Origin: Trogon surrucura
Lineage: Eukaryota; Chordata; Aves; Trogoniformes; Trogonidae
Direction of reading: 5' to 3'
DNA length: 64,000 nt
NCBI GenBank assembly: GCA_020746105.1
Contig: CM036618.1
Span: forward strand, 13,251,001-13,315,000
The position numbers and the translations under genes are program-made. Below are positions 48,740 through 62,289 of this stretch, piece by piece; within the stretch, counting starts at the first letter, position 1; each line of letters begins with the position of its first letter. The notes under the pieces were generated by a model. That model saw only the letters and a program-made list of their open reading frames with translations, ran no database searches and was not told the origin of the DNA.

Positions 48740-51217
48740 CCAGATGCTCAGGAGGCATTTCTGAGCTTGCAAGGAGCAGAATGGGGAAGGGTATGGATAA
48801 CAAGAGGATCACTTTTATTTAAGGCTTACATCCCATGTCCCATATTAAAAAATAATGGAATTATAGGAGAAAATCTCATATGTTTTTAATGCATGTTTCT
48901 GAAGTGAAAAAAAACCCTCCTTGCATGGGATTAGAGAGATAGGAATCACCTCCACTTAAATCTTCCATAACAGAGAGCAAAAATAAAATAACCAATTTTT
49001 TTTAGCCATATTATGTCCTGACTATCATTTCAGAAGGAGGGTACAGGAGAATGAGACATACTCTGATGCTTATGGAAAAGTCCTGTCTTCATTCACAAGA
49101 GTCAAGAAAACAGGTGCAAAAAATGAAGAATGGGATTGCTCAGGCGTTTTGGCACCAGAATTTCTTGATCTGGAAAGATGAAAATTTTGCACTTCAAAAG
49201 AAAGCACCAGAACAGTAAAAATCAATAAAGAGAGCTGTCCATTTTTTATTATGTGACTTTTATTATGCCGAATAGTGTAATTCTGAAAGGACTAAATCTT
49301 TGTCATTCACATGGATGGAAGGTAACAAAAACCTAGAGGATTAGATGGGGTGGAAATGCTGACTGTAAATATGTTGTTTACAGTTCTGCCTTTCATTATT
49401 GCACTGAGCTGTAGCAGCATAAACAGCTTATGGACAAATATGTGCAAAGAAACTTCAAAGGTTAATTTAAACAGTTTCATGCTCTGAAAAGTGTAACAAC
49501 TTATCTACAGTGAAAACACGGTGCCTACAGTGTGTTCCTCATATTGGCGATGACGCTTTTCCCATTCCATCAGTGTGGCATAATGCATCATCCCATTTGG
49601 CAATCTGAATTGTGCTGAAAATCTATATTAAAATTATGATGTTCTTGTTTACTTCTCATGATATTTGACAAGCATATTTTTGTTTAAATTTCAATGTGTG
49701 TATACAATTTGCATTCATAAATTTGATGCCAAATCAAGAAATTAGCTTTAGAAATATGAATGCTGTGACTACTCTTGGTAGCAAATACTTAATTCTGTGG
49801 GAGATATGTATAAAAATGAACAAGTGATGTTCCTTTCTGAAAAGATTTCACACATATCTCTTTGTGAGTCGTAAATCCTCAGCTACAACTGTCTTTCTAA
49901 CAAAAACCCAGCTGTTGTATATCTCTTCCAGAGCACAAAGAGATTTTATTTTGCCCTCTTTTCCTGTTAGCACTTTTGTTTTTTTTTCCTCCCTTGTAGT
50001 TTCTTGAAGATAATGGTCAAGTTTCTTGTCTCCTCTCCTCCAGCACAGTCATATTTGAAAGAACAGAGATAAAATATCCTTAGCCTTCAGGACAATCTGA
50101 GAGAGTACTGGGAAAGTGCAAGATACCTTCTGCTAGTAAAAAAAAAAAAAAAAAAAAAAGTATGGAAGGGATGAGTTTAGGATAGGATGACTTCAGAAAA
50201 TATTTTTATCTGATTCTTCTTCCATTCCATGAAATCATCATTCCTTTTACCTCCATATTTCCCCCTGGCTTTGAAGGTAGCCACACTGATCATCTGTCCC
50301 CTAGAGCATTTGCGTACGTCTTCAGAACTCCAGAAACTCCCGCATGAGCCTAAGTTTTTGCCGCCAGAGCTTGTAGGAAGTTAATGCCTTTTTAAAGCAC
50401 TAGAAGCAGACTTCAGTGCTCTTTTTCATATCTGTAGGGCTTGTGTGCCTGAAAGATTTTCTGCTTTTTCTGAGCATACTTGTTGGTCTAATAAAAGCTA
50501 TTAGCTATTCCTATAATAGTTATTTTACCCTGGAGCATCACAGATAGAGCAACAGAACCTCTATAACGTAGCAATAGCTACCCACAAAGGCAGATGTGCA
50601 CACTCACCGGTGTAGTATTTCCTCTTTTCTTATGCAGCATATTTTTTTCAGTGCTTTTGTTTCTCAGATGTAGTGATCCTTCATGGATTATTCATGCTTT
50701 TAGAATTATTTCAGAAATATGGAAAGTTAAAGACTAATATAATAATCTATTAGTAATAATGCTTCATCTTTCCCAGTTTCTTATGTAATTCAGTACAGCT
50801 CCATCACACAAACAGATGCTGCGTAATGTAAGCTTAATGTAGCACATTTTATGTTCCTTAGTGCCCAAATACTGGACTTTTATATAAAAGAAATATGGAA
50901 AGAATTATACATCCATTGTATTTCTCCACAACAATAAAATAGACATCTTCTAAGTATTGCAAAACTGAGAACTAAAAATGTAAAATAAATCAAGAATATT
51001 AGACAGCCCTTTTTACACTGATTAATTCTTTAGTCTGACCTAAACTACATAATCTTGCACTCTAAAAGACTGAATTCTGTTTGGAATTAAACACATACAA
51101 AAAGAGATATGCCATGCATTGTTTGTACATCTCTGTCACCCTCTCCTAGGTAATCTCTTTTTTTCAGATTTGAAGACTCTCCAGGCAGCTCAATCATTCC
51201 ACTTATGGAAACTCTTT
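48740..51217. other. Intergenic, no gene recognised
   Basis: AT-rich unique-looking sequence with a 22-base A run (50138-50159). No gene or long repeat seen. Confidence 0.6.
50138..50159. repeat. (A)22 run
   Basis: Twenty-two consecutive A residues. CR1 does not make poly-A tails, so this is either a simple repeat or the tail of an unrecognised retroposed transcript. Confidence 0.85.
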
Positions 51218-51412
51218 GTAGAATTATAAACTCATTAAGATCATCGAGTCCAACCATCAAACCAGCTCCACCATGACCACTAAGCCGTGTCCTGAACTGC
51301 CACATCTACCTGTTTTTTTGACACGCCCAGGGATGGTGACTCCATTGCTTCTCTGGACAGCCTGTTGCAATGCTTCACCACTCTCAGTAAATAATTTTTT
51401 CCTAATATCTTA
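51218..51412 (-). mobile_element. CR1 LINE 3' fragment (old)
   Basis: Lacks the terminal 8-base repeats but carries 'agatcatcgagtccaaccat', 'ctaagccgtgtcctgaactg' and 'ctctggacagcctgttgcaa' as complement of the CR1 3' region. It is cut at about 51412 after 'ttttttcctaatatc'. Confidence 0.8.
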
Positions 51413-51499
51413 ACAATCTGTCATGGTCTCAAAGTCTCACTCCTGAGTGGCAATGCTCAGCTCAGAGACCATAATTTTTTGTGAGAAATGGGTTGTTTT

Positions 51500-52400
51500 T
51501 CTCCATGTGAATTGCTTTATGTTTATGTACACTGAATTTCATTTGCCATTTGATTGTTGAGGTACTGAATATTTGGAAGGCCTGTGTAATTTTTCGCAGT
51601 TAGACCCTGTTCTTCCTAGCATGAGTAACTTTGTAACATCACGAAACTTTTTCATGGCACAGCTACCTTGCTTTTTCCTTGTTTTAAAATAAAACTATTA
51701 AACAGCTCATCCCTCTGTTACTGTTGACCTCTCTCCAGTATTAGGAAACCTTAACTGTTTCTTATCTTTTTAGCTCATTATTTAGTCATATTAAATAGCT
51801 AGCACATTTTCTCTTCTGCTAGCAAATGTTCACTTTTGTTGTGACTACTTAATTTCTTTAAAAACTTTCAGTGAGACACTTTATCAAAAGGATTGAGGAA
51901 ATTCAGATAATTCATCTTTATCTATGTGCTAGCTTGGCTGGCTCATTCAAAGAACTGCAAAATGTTTGCAGGGCATATGTCTGCTTTATAGGTGACTCTT
52001 TGCAGAGATGATTTTTCACTTCTGTTTTTTTTTTTTTCATTTTAGTTTCTACTTCTTAGTCTTGTTCAACTCTCGTATTATGTGCCTCTAGTTCTCCCGA
52101 CCTTTCCAGAAATCTTTTCTAAAGATTGGCATTGGTTTTGCTTGCCTCCATTCTTCAGGTATCAAGGAAATTTTAGATGAGAGGTTATATACTGCTGTTA
52201 GTAGTTTGGCTGCTCCATCCTTCAGTTATTTTTGAATACTTGAATGAATTCTCTCTGGTTTGGGTGAATTGAGTTCATTTCATCTACTTGCACCATACTC
52301 ACTTCCTCTGTTCCTTCAGCTTCAGAGAAATTCACTGCATGGTCCCTCTATCCCCCACAAAGTTTGCATGTGGGAATCTCCCCAAATTTTTCTGCAGCAA
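51500..52400 (-). mobile_element. Ancient CR1/L3-like LINE reverse transcriptase remnant
   Basis: The + strand carries a decayed but ordered series of words typical of the complement of an old amniote CR1-type reverse transcriptase: CACTGAATTTCATTTGCCAT (51532), AACATCACGAAACTTTTTCA, TTCAGTGAGACACTTTATCA with AAAAGGATTGAGGAAATTCA (about 51870-51910; the FRKAFDKVPH block in antisense), and a match to 'ggttacatactgcagttagt' near 52185. Many indels have destroyed the frame. Family name and exact limits are uncertain. Confidence 0.65.
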
Positions 52401-55400
52401 AACTTGATGCAAAAAAAATATTTTTTTTTTGATCGTGCCAAAGCAGTTTCTTCCTGCCCCCTTCAGTCAACTCTTGACGTTACTGATGTGAAGGGCTGTC
52501 TAGTCTAAAAATGTGTAAGACAGAAATTAAATCAGGATAACAGAGATATTTTTTTTTTTAAGAAAATAAAAGAGCTGCAACGGGATTATAAATATGGCTT
52601 AAAGAATATATTTCACTGTGAAATGGACATCCAGGGCAGGATACTGATGCCTCGGTGTTGACATCTAAGGCTGTCTGAGGTGCTCTGTGGTATCTTGCCT
52701 GGTCTCCATCTACTGCTCAAGGATAAAAGTGGTGTCTTGTAGATACTTTGTTGTATCTGACAGCCTAATGACAATGTGTCTCAGGTTCCTTAGAGCAACT
52801 AAAATAGCACTTAGTACCTACATTTTAGTCAGTTGGATTAAGCTTCTTGTCAGCTGAATTTCTCTCTAGGCTCCGCTAACTGTACTAATTCATTTCATTG
52901 GCTGTAATGGAAGATTAGAAACCTACCTCATAGCTTTCCTCAGAAGCAGGTATTTAGGCAGCTTCTATTGACAACAATAATTTGATTTAAATGTTATTGA
53001 AATAAGATGGATTGCAGAAACACTGGGATGAAACAGCAAGAAAAAAAAGACAGCAGGTATTTATAATGCATTGAAGAAGCTCACATGTGAAGGGGAAAAG
53101 GAGGCCACTTGGAGAGGTGAGCAGAGCAAAATGTGTCAGAATTGTCTGACATATTCAGGTTCTGTGGGAAGGAATACACTGATTGAAAAATTAAGCCTGG
53201 ATTCACATTTGCTCAGTGGTTCCTGTAACAGCTCTTTTTGTATAAAGGGACCTAAAGCAGGTAAGTTGCCCCCACCTTATTGCAGCAACGTGAAAAGACC
53301 TCACTGTAACTAGGAATTCAATCCCAGCTAGGCAACTGGCATGACTGAGCTCATGTTTATCCTCTCTCTCTCGAAGTTACCTAGCAAGGAAAAAAAATAC
53401 AACAAAACACCATGAAACCCTCAAGGCCTTTATAGCAGCCATTAATAACAGCTTCATTTACAACACGAGATTTATCTTGGACAGATATGAATTTTTCCAA
53501 TGTCATCAATAATCAACATTTTGCAGAATGATTTCTGCATTCCTACCTTGTGCAGCAGCAGAAGTAATGAAGCTCCTCATTAATGTTTCTTCACAGCTCA
53601 TTCCTAGACTGTCACCTCAATCAATATCTAAAGGTCAACTTCTGTCTTTGATCTCATGTATATATGACATTAAAAATCTGAAGAAACAGACTCTTGTTAG
53701 AGAAAATATATTGTCACCTTATAAATTGGAGATATTTAGAAGTAATTCTTCCATTAAGAATTGTTTCCTTTAAGTTCACCTCATGAAAATAGTACAGTTT
53801 GTTTTGTTCTAGAGGGTCTGAAGCCCTTGTTGTCCCTCTAGCCCCATGGCTGTGCTGCATTTTCTCTCATTTGATTTTATTACCAGAACATCCCACATGC
53901 AGCACAGAAGTTGACCCCCCGCCGGCGTTTGTGGTTCACAGTTGTGTCTATTTGCTTATCAGCTGTGTTGTGATCAGGACACTTGTGTGATTGGAGAAGT
54001 GGTTGTAACAGAAGTAGAGACTAAGAAAGGATGATACTTTAAAAGCATATGGCACAAAATACTGATAGTTGCTCTACTACAAACAAACTACAGTCATCAC
54101 AAGTGTTTCTGGTATAATAACCTGAATTCATTGAACATTTTCTACTCATTACATTAAGCACCAGTGTATTCATTTCAGACATTCTGACTCCGACCTTTTT
54201 TTGTGCTAACTTCGGTAAAATGAAACTCTATGCTCCTTGGGTTATTCTGGGATCACATCAAAGGAAAAAGGAGGAGGAGCAAACACTGAAATACTTTCAA
54301 TCCTCCATTTTAATTCAAAATATTTTCTTTAAATTCCTAAAGAATAGCTTTTAATTCGTTAAAAAGTAAAGTATAGCTTAAATGAAAATGTTCTTAATAT
54401 ACTTTGGAAAAATGCAGAAAACTGGGATCCAAGAAAAGGGAGGGAGCAAGACAAGCTGGAAAGATTTTGCTTTGGTTCATCTCTTTTGTAGGAAAAATTA
54501 TTGACATTATGGAGTTCTGCATGGGGTGAGTGAGATCACAGGCAGGGTAAGGGGAAGTCTCCAGATCATGACCCCTCTTTCTACCTCCCCTTTTGTCTGA
54601 ACATGATGTGTTCCCCGTGAGCTGCCGTGCTGATCAAAATTGAGTGGGGTCATACGGTCGTCTGCATCAAGCTGTAGCAGCACAGAAGCTAAACACTTTG
54701 AAAACCCATTTTGGTTGTAGACTGGTTGTGCATTCCCTTGCCTGTCCAGTAAAACGTATTGCTGCTTTGTTCAGAGCAGGGAAACAAGGAAATACTCAAA
54801 GTTTTGGGAACGTCTTTTGGAAAGTCACCAAAACTCACTCAAAGCAATATTCAAGGCCAGCTTACTAATGAGTGTTTTGTTTTGAATGATAGCAGTTGGG
54901 GTTTCATCAGAGGAAAGAACATTTTCTTGCTTCCACCTGGAAGCCAAATCAGCAAAGCCGCACGGCCGCATGGGCTCCTTGCTCAGAAGAAGCAGGGAGC
55001 AGCGCTTTTGTGTAGTGTCAGCTAAAATCGTTATGCAGCCCCATCTGTTACATATCACAGAACTTGCTGGTCTTTCTTTTTTTTTTTTTTTTCTTTCCTA
55101 TATTGTTATCTCTAAAGAATTGTTGGGGGAGGTATATTTAAAGGCACAACAGTCTAGAACAGAGTACTAATACCTATACCTTTCTAGCTCATCAGAGACC
55201 ACCTGATTTTTGTGGTATTGCCTTCTCAGGTGTTACTTACAAAAGACCATGACCAAGTGAAAACACATTCATAGTTTTGAAAAAGAAGTTTTATTTGTGT
55301 TAAGAGAATGTATATTTTAGCATTATAGAGCTTTTGGGGCTTTGTCATAGTTTTATTTTTTAATGGTGTTCCCAGAGGCTCACATTTCAGCATGGCTCAG

Positions 55401-58400
55401 ATTTTAGTACACAGCTTTTCTTGTTTATCAGAATCTCACAAACTGCATTTCCTTTACAGCCTTTTATAAAAGGCTATAGGGGACTCGAGTTCACAGTACG
55501 CCTGAAGATAAATCTGCAAAGGAACTTCAGTATTACAAAGCTCAGTGCTGTAATGTTTAACTCTTGGGTGTCCTGCTCTGTGGAAACCTTGATAAATAAC
55601 ATCCAATGCTTGATATCTACAGAAAAAGTCTAGGCAAAATAATAGCAACAAAATGAGTGAAAATTTGCAAGGATTGCTCGGTGTTGCTGTTTAAAAATCT
55701 TCCAGAGTTCAAAGCAGAGAAGAAAAACCCACGATAAACCCCACACAAACAAACCTTCCCCCAAGTAAAATCTCTATGCAGCTAGTGGTTAGGGAGTTGA
55801 TGGGGGGTGATAGGAGACCTCTGCATCTATACGACCAGATTTTCTGGCTAGCTGAAAAGAATATATGTACAGAAGTGCTGTAAGTACAGGGATGCCCAAC
55901 TCTTAATAATTCTGTGGAAATTGTTCTGCTTTGGATATTTAATTAATCCCCGGAACAGAGACTTGAAAATAAATCTTCTTTTCTCAATTCTCATAGTACT
56001 TCTAGTTCGAAAAGTTGACTCTATCGGTAGACTCTATCAATAATTGAATAAATAATTGAATAAATTGAATTAATAATTGAATAAATAATTGAATCAATTA
56101 AGTGAAATAATGACCATGGGTAATTTTCTCAGAAAAAAAAGAATTAAAACCCTGTTCTCCAGGTAGGTGCTCTGGCAATTGGGTAAAATGGACACAGATG
56201 TGACCCTGGAAGGTCAGCCATCATGATCTTTGGCAGAAAGTTTAACCTGAGGAGTATTTTAAAACCCAGCTTACCTGGCTTCACAAGGGAATAGGACAGG
56301 GAGAATCCAGACTGAGAATTAGCTATTTCTATGATTATAGCATAGACATAGGCACCAGCAGGACTTGGGGAGGTTGTGAGTGGAAGATTACACTGGGACA
56401 TTTTTTATTTTTCCTATGTTGGGTATATGCCTTGTTGAGCTTAATCCTTTGAGACTAATCCTGGTTATCCTACAGGTGTATTCTGCTGACTTAAAAAAGC
56501 TGCTCTTACTGGAGAATCCTCTGATAACATCAGACTCCAGTTTAAATGACACTTTGTTCTTGAGGGAAAGTGAATTTATTTGGTGAGAAGTTAGATGCAA
56601 TTGCTATCACCAGCAGTGCCTGTAAGAACAAAGTAATTACTTCAATTTCTGATGGTGCTGTAACGTTATCTGTGTAGGGAACCTTAATTCAACAGTACTT
56701 CTTCATGGTCTGAGGACTAATTCTTGTAGCATGGATCAAAAGGAGTGATAGATGCCACCACAGTTTGCTATTCTTGGATATGTACCCTTAAATTACCACA
56801 TTCCTCACACCTCGATATTCAGCTTAGACAGGATTTCTTAAAGATATGTGTAAGATGTGCAAATCAAAGCCATATGCTGCAAGAAAAAGAACAGATATGT
56901 TATGCCATGCCTGTGCTTAAATCTCTGAGAGAATAAATGTATCCAGAAGGGTCTCCCCAACTCTGAAAATAGTTAAAAGATGGGTAGTCGATGTGGCACA
57001 GAATGTAGCTAATGTTCATACTGAGATGTGTTTATGGAGTATTTAAGTAATATGGCTCAAATTAGTCTAATGTTAGACACAGCAATGCACACATTTAGTG
57101 TGGTTATCTATGTCTCCCTCTGTAGTCAGCGGGAAGGAAGAAAAGCTTCAGGACAACACTTTACACCACCTAAGAGCCAATGACTTTGGAAACCTCTCTT
57201 TGCTGCATGTGCATTTTGATTAGGTGGAATGAACTTGGATGTCTCTGTGGAAAAAAATGTAGAGCGTGAGGTGAGGAGACAGAAAAACTGGGAACAGATT
57301 GACAGCTTTTACAGTGTCAGGGAAAAAAATAACTTTTTCAGAGGGAACAAATATCTTCTGATATTCATTGTTGGGTTGGAGGGTAGACCATAGGAGAAAA
57401 TAGACTGAAGCACATAGATCAAGGAACTTCTGAGAAGATCTTGAAGTGACCGTATCTGGACCACAGGGATTTTCTAAAAGCTGCAGAAGGGACTGTATCA
57501 AATTTGTTGCAGCTCAGGAAGCCTCCAGAAATTCCTGAACTCAAAATAAGACTGGAGAAACAGACACAACTTTCAAGGACATAGCAGACAGGAAAGAGAT
57601 GTATTTTCAAACTTTTTTTTGTTCTGTTTTTGTATCTGTCCCACTTTAGTGTTCCCTCTTTAAAAAGTCATAAATTGTGACCTAGCAATTCACAGTTCTC
57701 TTAGTATTTTTGGTGTTCACTTAAAGACAACAGCAAATCTCATCAAAGATCTTGCTGGGTTGAATGTCCTGGCTCACCACACTAGAGAGTTGTGAAGTGC
57801 TTTTTCCTGGTTACAGAAAATAAAACTTCTGAAGAAGACAGATGTTATCTTTCCCATTTGCCTCTGGGCTCCTAAATTTCACTCCACTGCACAAAGAATA
57901 AGATTCTTGTTACCCAGTTGTTTTACAGCAATGAATTCTCTTTTTACTACCCTTTGCAGCAAAGCTAAGGGACAGTTTGAGGAAACAGCTTCCTCTCCTT
58001 CTTCCCCTCCCTGCCCACCCCCAGACTATCAGTTTTTAGCAGGTGGAAGCACAGGGTCTCTCACACATACTCAGTCTCTGCTGCCAAAAAATATGTCTTT
58101 CTGGGCTGAAGTGGTTATACATTGCCTCTGAGCCCTGCGGTGATTCACTGCAGCCTTTGGGTAGAAATCCTGTCTTATAAGCAATACCAGAGTGCACCAA
58201 CATCCTTGGAGTCAATCCACCTGCTCAGACTGGCAAGGACTCAGTGTGAGGGAGACCAGGAATAACCAGTATTTACCTCTTTAACATATGGCCTTGGTCA
58301 TGACAGATATAGTGATAATTCAGAAAGTGATAATTCAGAAAGGCTTTAAAATTAGCTGAGGTTTCCAAAAGCAGGATTTGTAGCCTGCCCCAGTGCAGAA

Positions 58401-61400
58401 GCTGTTAGTAATTTCAAAATTCTTTGGGAACATATCTGCAGAGACTGTTTCATATTTAGTGTTAATTGATCACTGAGTCTTAAAGGAGAGATATACAAGT
58501 AGCAACTGGGCTTGCTGAACTCTTTTTCTGTGTTTTCTTTCATTGTCTGTTCTGTGGCTGACTTACGAGAATTATTTCTAACACCATTTTTGTGGCTAAT
58601 GCAACAAACTTGCCGTTCATTTTGCAACATATCAATAAACATTTTATGTTTTTATAAACCGCTTTTGAAAATAGGTTAATCTACTGTTTTCTTAGAGACA
58701 GGCTATGCAGAGCAATAGGTTTTCCCTTTCCTTAGGTCTGCTATGGCTGTTCAGGTAGAATTATCTGCCAAGTAAATTTCAATCATACAGTTACAAGTCA
58801 ATGTAGGCCCTGAATTGCAAATAAAGGCTGAGTTCAGGAGATCTTTGAAGATATCTTTCTGAACTTTATGGCAAGGATTCCTCTCACCTATTTTTAGGCT
58901 CTTTGGGACTTAGTCTGCTGCTGTATTCTCTCCTTGTCTAGTCAGTGGAAGAGGTACGGTGGGATGTGCTGGATTGTTGGTGGAGGCTGGGTTGGCCTCG
59001 TGAAGCACGTGTCTCTGCTGAGCATGGGAGGCTGCTGGTGCTCCCAGAGCTCTGCAGAGCTCTGACATCTCAGCCGTCTGTGCTACGGAGAAGTAAAAAT
59101 GTGGCAGGCAAGAGGGAGGAGAAAAGGCTGCTTTATTTTAATATTTTCATCATTTACATGAGCTGACTAAAACCTCACAAAAGTGATAATCCTGCTGTAT
59201 AGCTTCCTTGGCTATTTTCAGGGAGTTCAGTAAAGAAGACCCATCTCAAGCCTTTCTGTGAGAGCTGTCTAAAAACTGAGATTGATGTTCTCTATCCTCG
59301 TATTAGTTGGTACCAAACTCCAGAACTGTTTCCACTGTAATTCACAGAAATGTTTGCAGAATAAGTAGTTATAAATATCAGGAGCCCAAACTGAGCTTCT
59401 AGATGAAAAACCATCTGTGATATGGTAAAAACCTCAAGTGCATATATTTCTGCCTGTCTTGAGAGAAGAGAAAGCTTTAGTAGCTCTAATATTTAATGAG
59501 TGACCTTTTGTGTTGGGACAGAGATCAAAGTGAACAAAAATCAAAGCGGATTGCAACCATAACTGGCCACAGTATGTCCCTTTTTTCCCACTAGAATATT
59601 AAAAAAACAAATATGTAAAAGTCAACCAGTTCTCGGATGACAGAGAAGATTTATCTTTCTTCCCAAGCCCTAGGTAAGTGGTTATGAAGGTCAGAAAAAG
59701 ACCACCACAGAAGCATCGCTCACTGAACAGCTACACAATCTTATAGTTACTAGTTTGGGTTTTTTTTTTTCAGCTTGCACTTCACAGAGCTTCAGGATAT
59801 ACATTACTGAATAAGAACAGTTGGTCAAAGTAAAAACTGCAGCGTAGGAGGCAGAAGAGTAGATCAAATCCACTAACATCTGCATAGCTATAAAAGTGCA
59901 CACTATGGCTTTGTAAGGCTGAGCTGAAAGAATAAAAAGAGGACTCAAAACATGGTTATCATAAGGAAGAAAACCCCACCCCAACCCCACAGCATTATGC
60001 TGACCCAAAAAGACTATCACTGAGCAGCATGTGAAATAGGATTTAAACTGTGACAGAATTCCAGAGGGCACCTTCAGCAGTGCACGGCTTGCTAAAAACA
60101 AGCTGGAGCAGGCTGGCTTAACACTGAGGAAAGTACATCATCTCCCTCAATCTGTGACAAGTTTTCCTGCAGAAAAAGGGCTTCACTGAAGTAGCCGATT
60201 ATGCCTTGGCTGCTTAACAGGACCGAGGAGGTTTTTCAGTAGACTAGCTCCTTTGCATGAAAAAGGAATGGACGGACAGCCTGTCTTGAGAATGCACATC
60301 CCCACGCAAGAAGGGACCAGAATGGCTGCATTTCTCACTATCTGTAGGTAACCTAAGTGAGAAGAAACTAATGTTATTCTGATGTTTTAGAGGGGAACTT
60401 AAGCCGACAACCACCATGGGCTGTATTCAAAAAGAGATGTTGGCGTTATTGTATGCAGACTTGACAGCTGAGAGCTCTAGGAGCAGAATTCATACTGCTG
60501 AGGTAGGTACAGAAGCTAAAACAGCCTACGGGCACCGCAGGACTGAGGACTGTGGCCAGACACCCAGCTGCCTGCCAGGCTCAGACACCGACCGGCAGCT
60601 GGGCAGCAGGTGCCTACGTGAAAGTGGGATTCACAGCTTGAATTTCTGCAGATACCTGCAGCCACCCAGGGGTTGTGCAGCCTGCTATTAAAAAACACTT
60701 ACTGAAGTGAGAGACCTCCATTTTAAGACTGTCTGAGATAGAAAACTTGCAGGATTTAAATGCAAAGTGCTCGTTTCAGAGAGGAATGCACAAAGCACCA
60801 GGGTAAGAATGGGCTGTTCTCTCTCCATCTGTTGAAAGTAGGTCACCGGCAACCCAAATGCAAACTAATATAAGCAACGGGATCAGTCTTCTCTCCACCA
60901 GTGAGACAGGAAGAAGAAAGGAAGGAGAGAAAAGGGGCAGGAGAGATCCTAATATTCGGGGAATGTCCATATATTTTGTGTTCTGAAGAGTGTATTTGTC
61001 CAGTTGTGCCTCTGACGATATGCATCAAGAGATTACTAAGCAATAGGTTCAAGTTCCCCTGGTCAAAGATCCAAGTGTTGTTTTATTAGTCAGTAATTCA
61101 ACTTAGCTTCTCATCACAAAAATATTTATTAGTAATTAGGTATCTATTTTAACTGTTATGATTGTGTTCATTAAATATTTAGCAGTACTTTCTAACACCC
61201 ACAAAGTACTGTGGACTTTAGCTCATATAACACAAGTCAAGAAAAAGCTACATTAAAAAAATTCCATTGCAGTATTGAGAATTTCTGCAAGATTTATCCT
61301 TTAATTGTTTTTCCCCATATGTAATTGAAATAATTTTTGCACTACTTAAAAGAAAGAAAGCAGGAAAGTCCTAAAGAAATTAAAAGCCTTCAGTAGTATC

Positions 61401-62289
61401 TCTGTAATATTTTTTTGTGAGTTACCTAGGGAATTGTTTATCTACATGCAGGAGAGATCATTTTTAATGAGACACAGAGCATTTATCATGGCTTTTAAAA
61501 TATTTTTCTGCAATAAGGCAAGAAATAGGCTCTTTGATCTTATCGATCAAGATGCGAGTCAGTGCATATCCAAAAGGCAGTTGAAGTGTGGACTAGGCTG
61601 TGTCCAACAGAAATGTATCTGTTTTATATATGTAAATTGAAATGACCAGATCTCACAGTATTAAGAAAAAATTCTCTGAATTCTCTGGGAAACTCATTTG
61701 CAAGATATTATTTTGGAAATAACAGGAAGTGGCAATCTTTGTAGGAGAGTTGTTCGCTTTTCTTTTAAGACTAGAATCTGCCAGGTACTTAAACATGTTA
61801 CAGAAATAGCAAAGCTGGCATGAATCCACTGTCCTTTCGTAACTTACATAAGACAGGGAGACATTGCACATCCTGCAACTGAGAACAGAGTATTACATCA
61901 TCTCAGCCTCATCGTTTTTGGTGCACTGAAGAATGAAGGGAAAGGACATGGACCTATGATGATACAGTCTCGTATCTATTCTGTTTCTAAATCTCTATGA
62001 TAAATAATGTTTCAGACATATATAGGGCATGGCAGGCAAAAAAAAAATAAAAAGGTCCTGACTCTGTTTTGCACATAAGTTCTTTAGCAGAGCTCTTCAG
62101 CTGTTCAAGAGAGCATAGTAACATAAGAAATTACCTATAATGTGACTCCAGTGCTCCCTCTATCCTGTTCTCAAGAGTATCTGTTGGAGATGCTGTTTGG
62201 GAAGAAAACATGAGCATCACCACTCTCTACAGGCCATTGCCCTTGCTCTCTCCCAAAATTAGATTAGGGATGTCCCTGCATATACTGTT
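52401..62289. other. Long intergenic stretch, no gene recognised
   Basis: About 9.9 kb of AT-rich sequence with no young CR1 or LTR that I can recognise. It contains an ATTGAATAAATA minisatellite (56036-56102), T-runs (about 55077-55092), a GC-richer patch at 60416-60691 with a well-placed ATG, and an open frame at 61434-61640 with a chance-like EF-hand pattern. The longest frame (59691-60101 minus, 136 residues) has no recognisable domain. Confidence 0.55.
56036..56102. repeat. (ATTGAATAAATA)n minisatellite
   Basis: Five to six imperfect tandem copies of a 9-12 base unit (ATTGAATAA / ATTGAATTAATA). Confidence 0.85.

Noticed and set aside
50138..50159. Poly-A tail of a processed pseudogene
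   Set aside because: No recognisable parent transcript upstream; kept only as a simple A run.
59691..60101. 136-residue minus-strand open frame, hydrophobic
   Set aside because: No domain, no splice or start support, and AT-rich random-like composition; hydrophobicity follows from T-rich codons.
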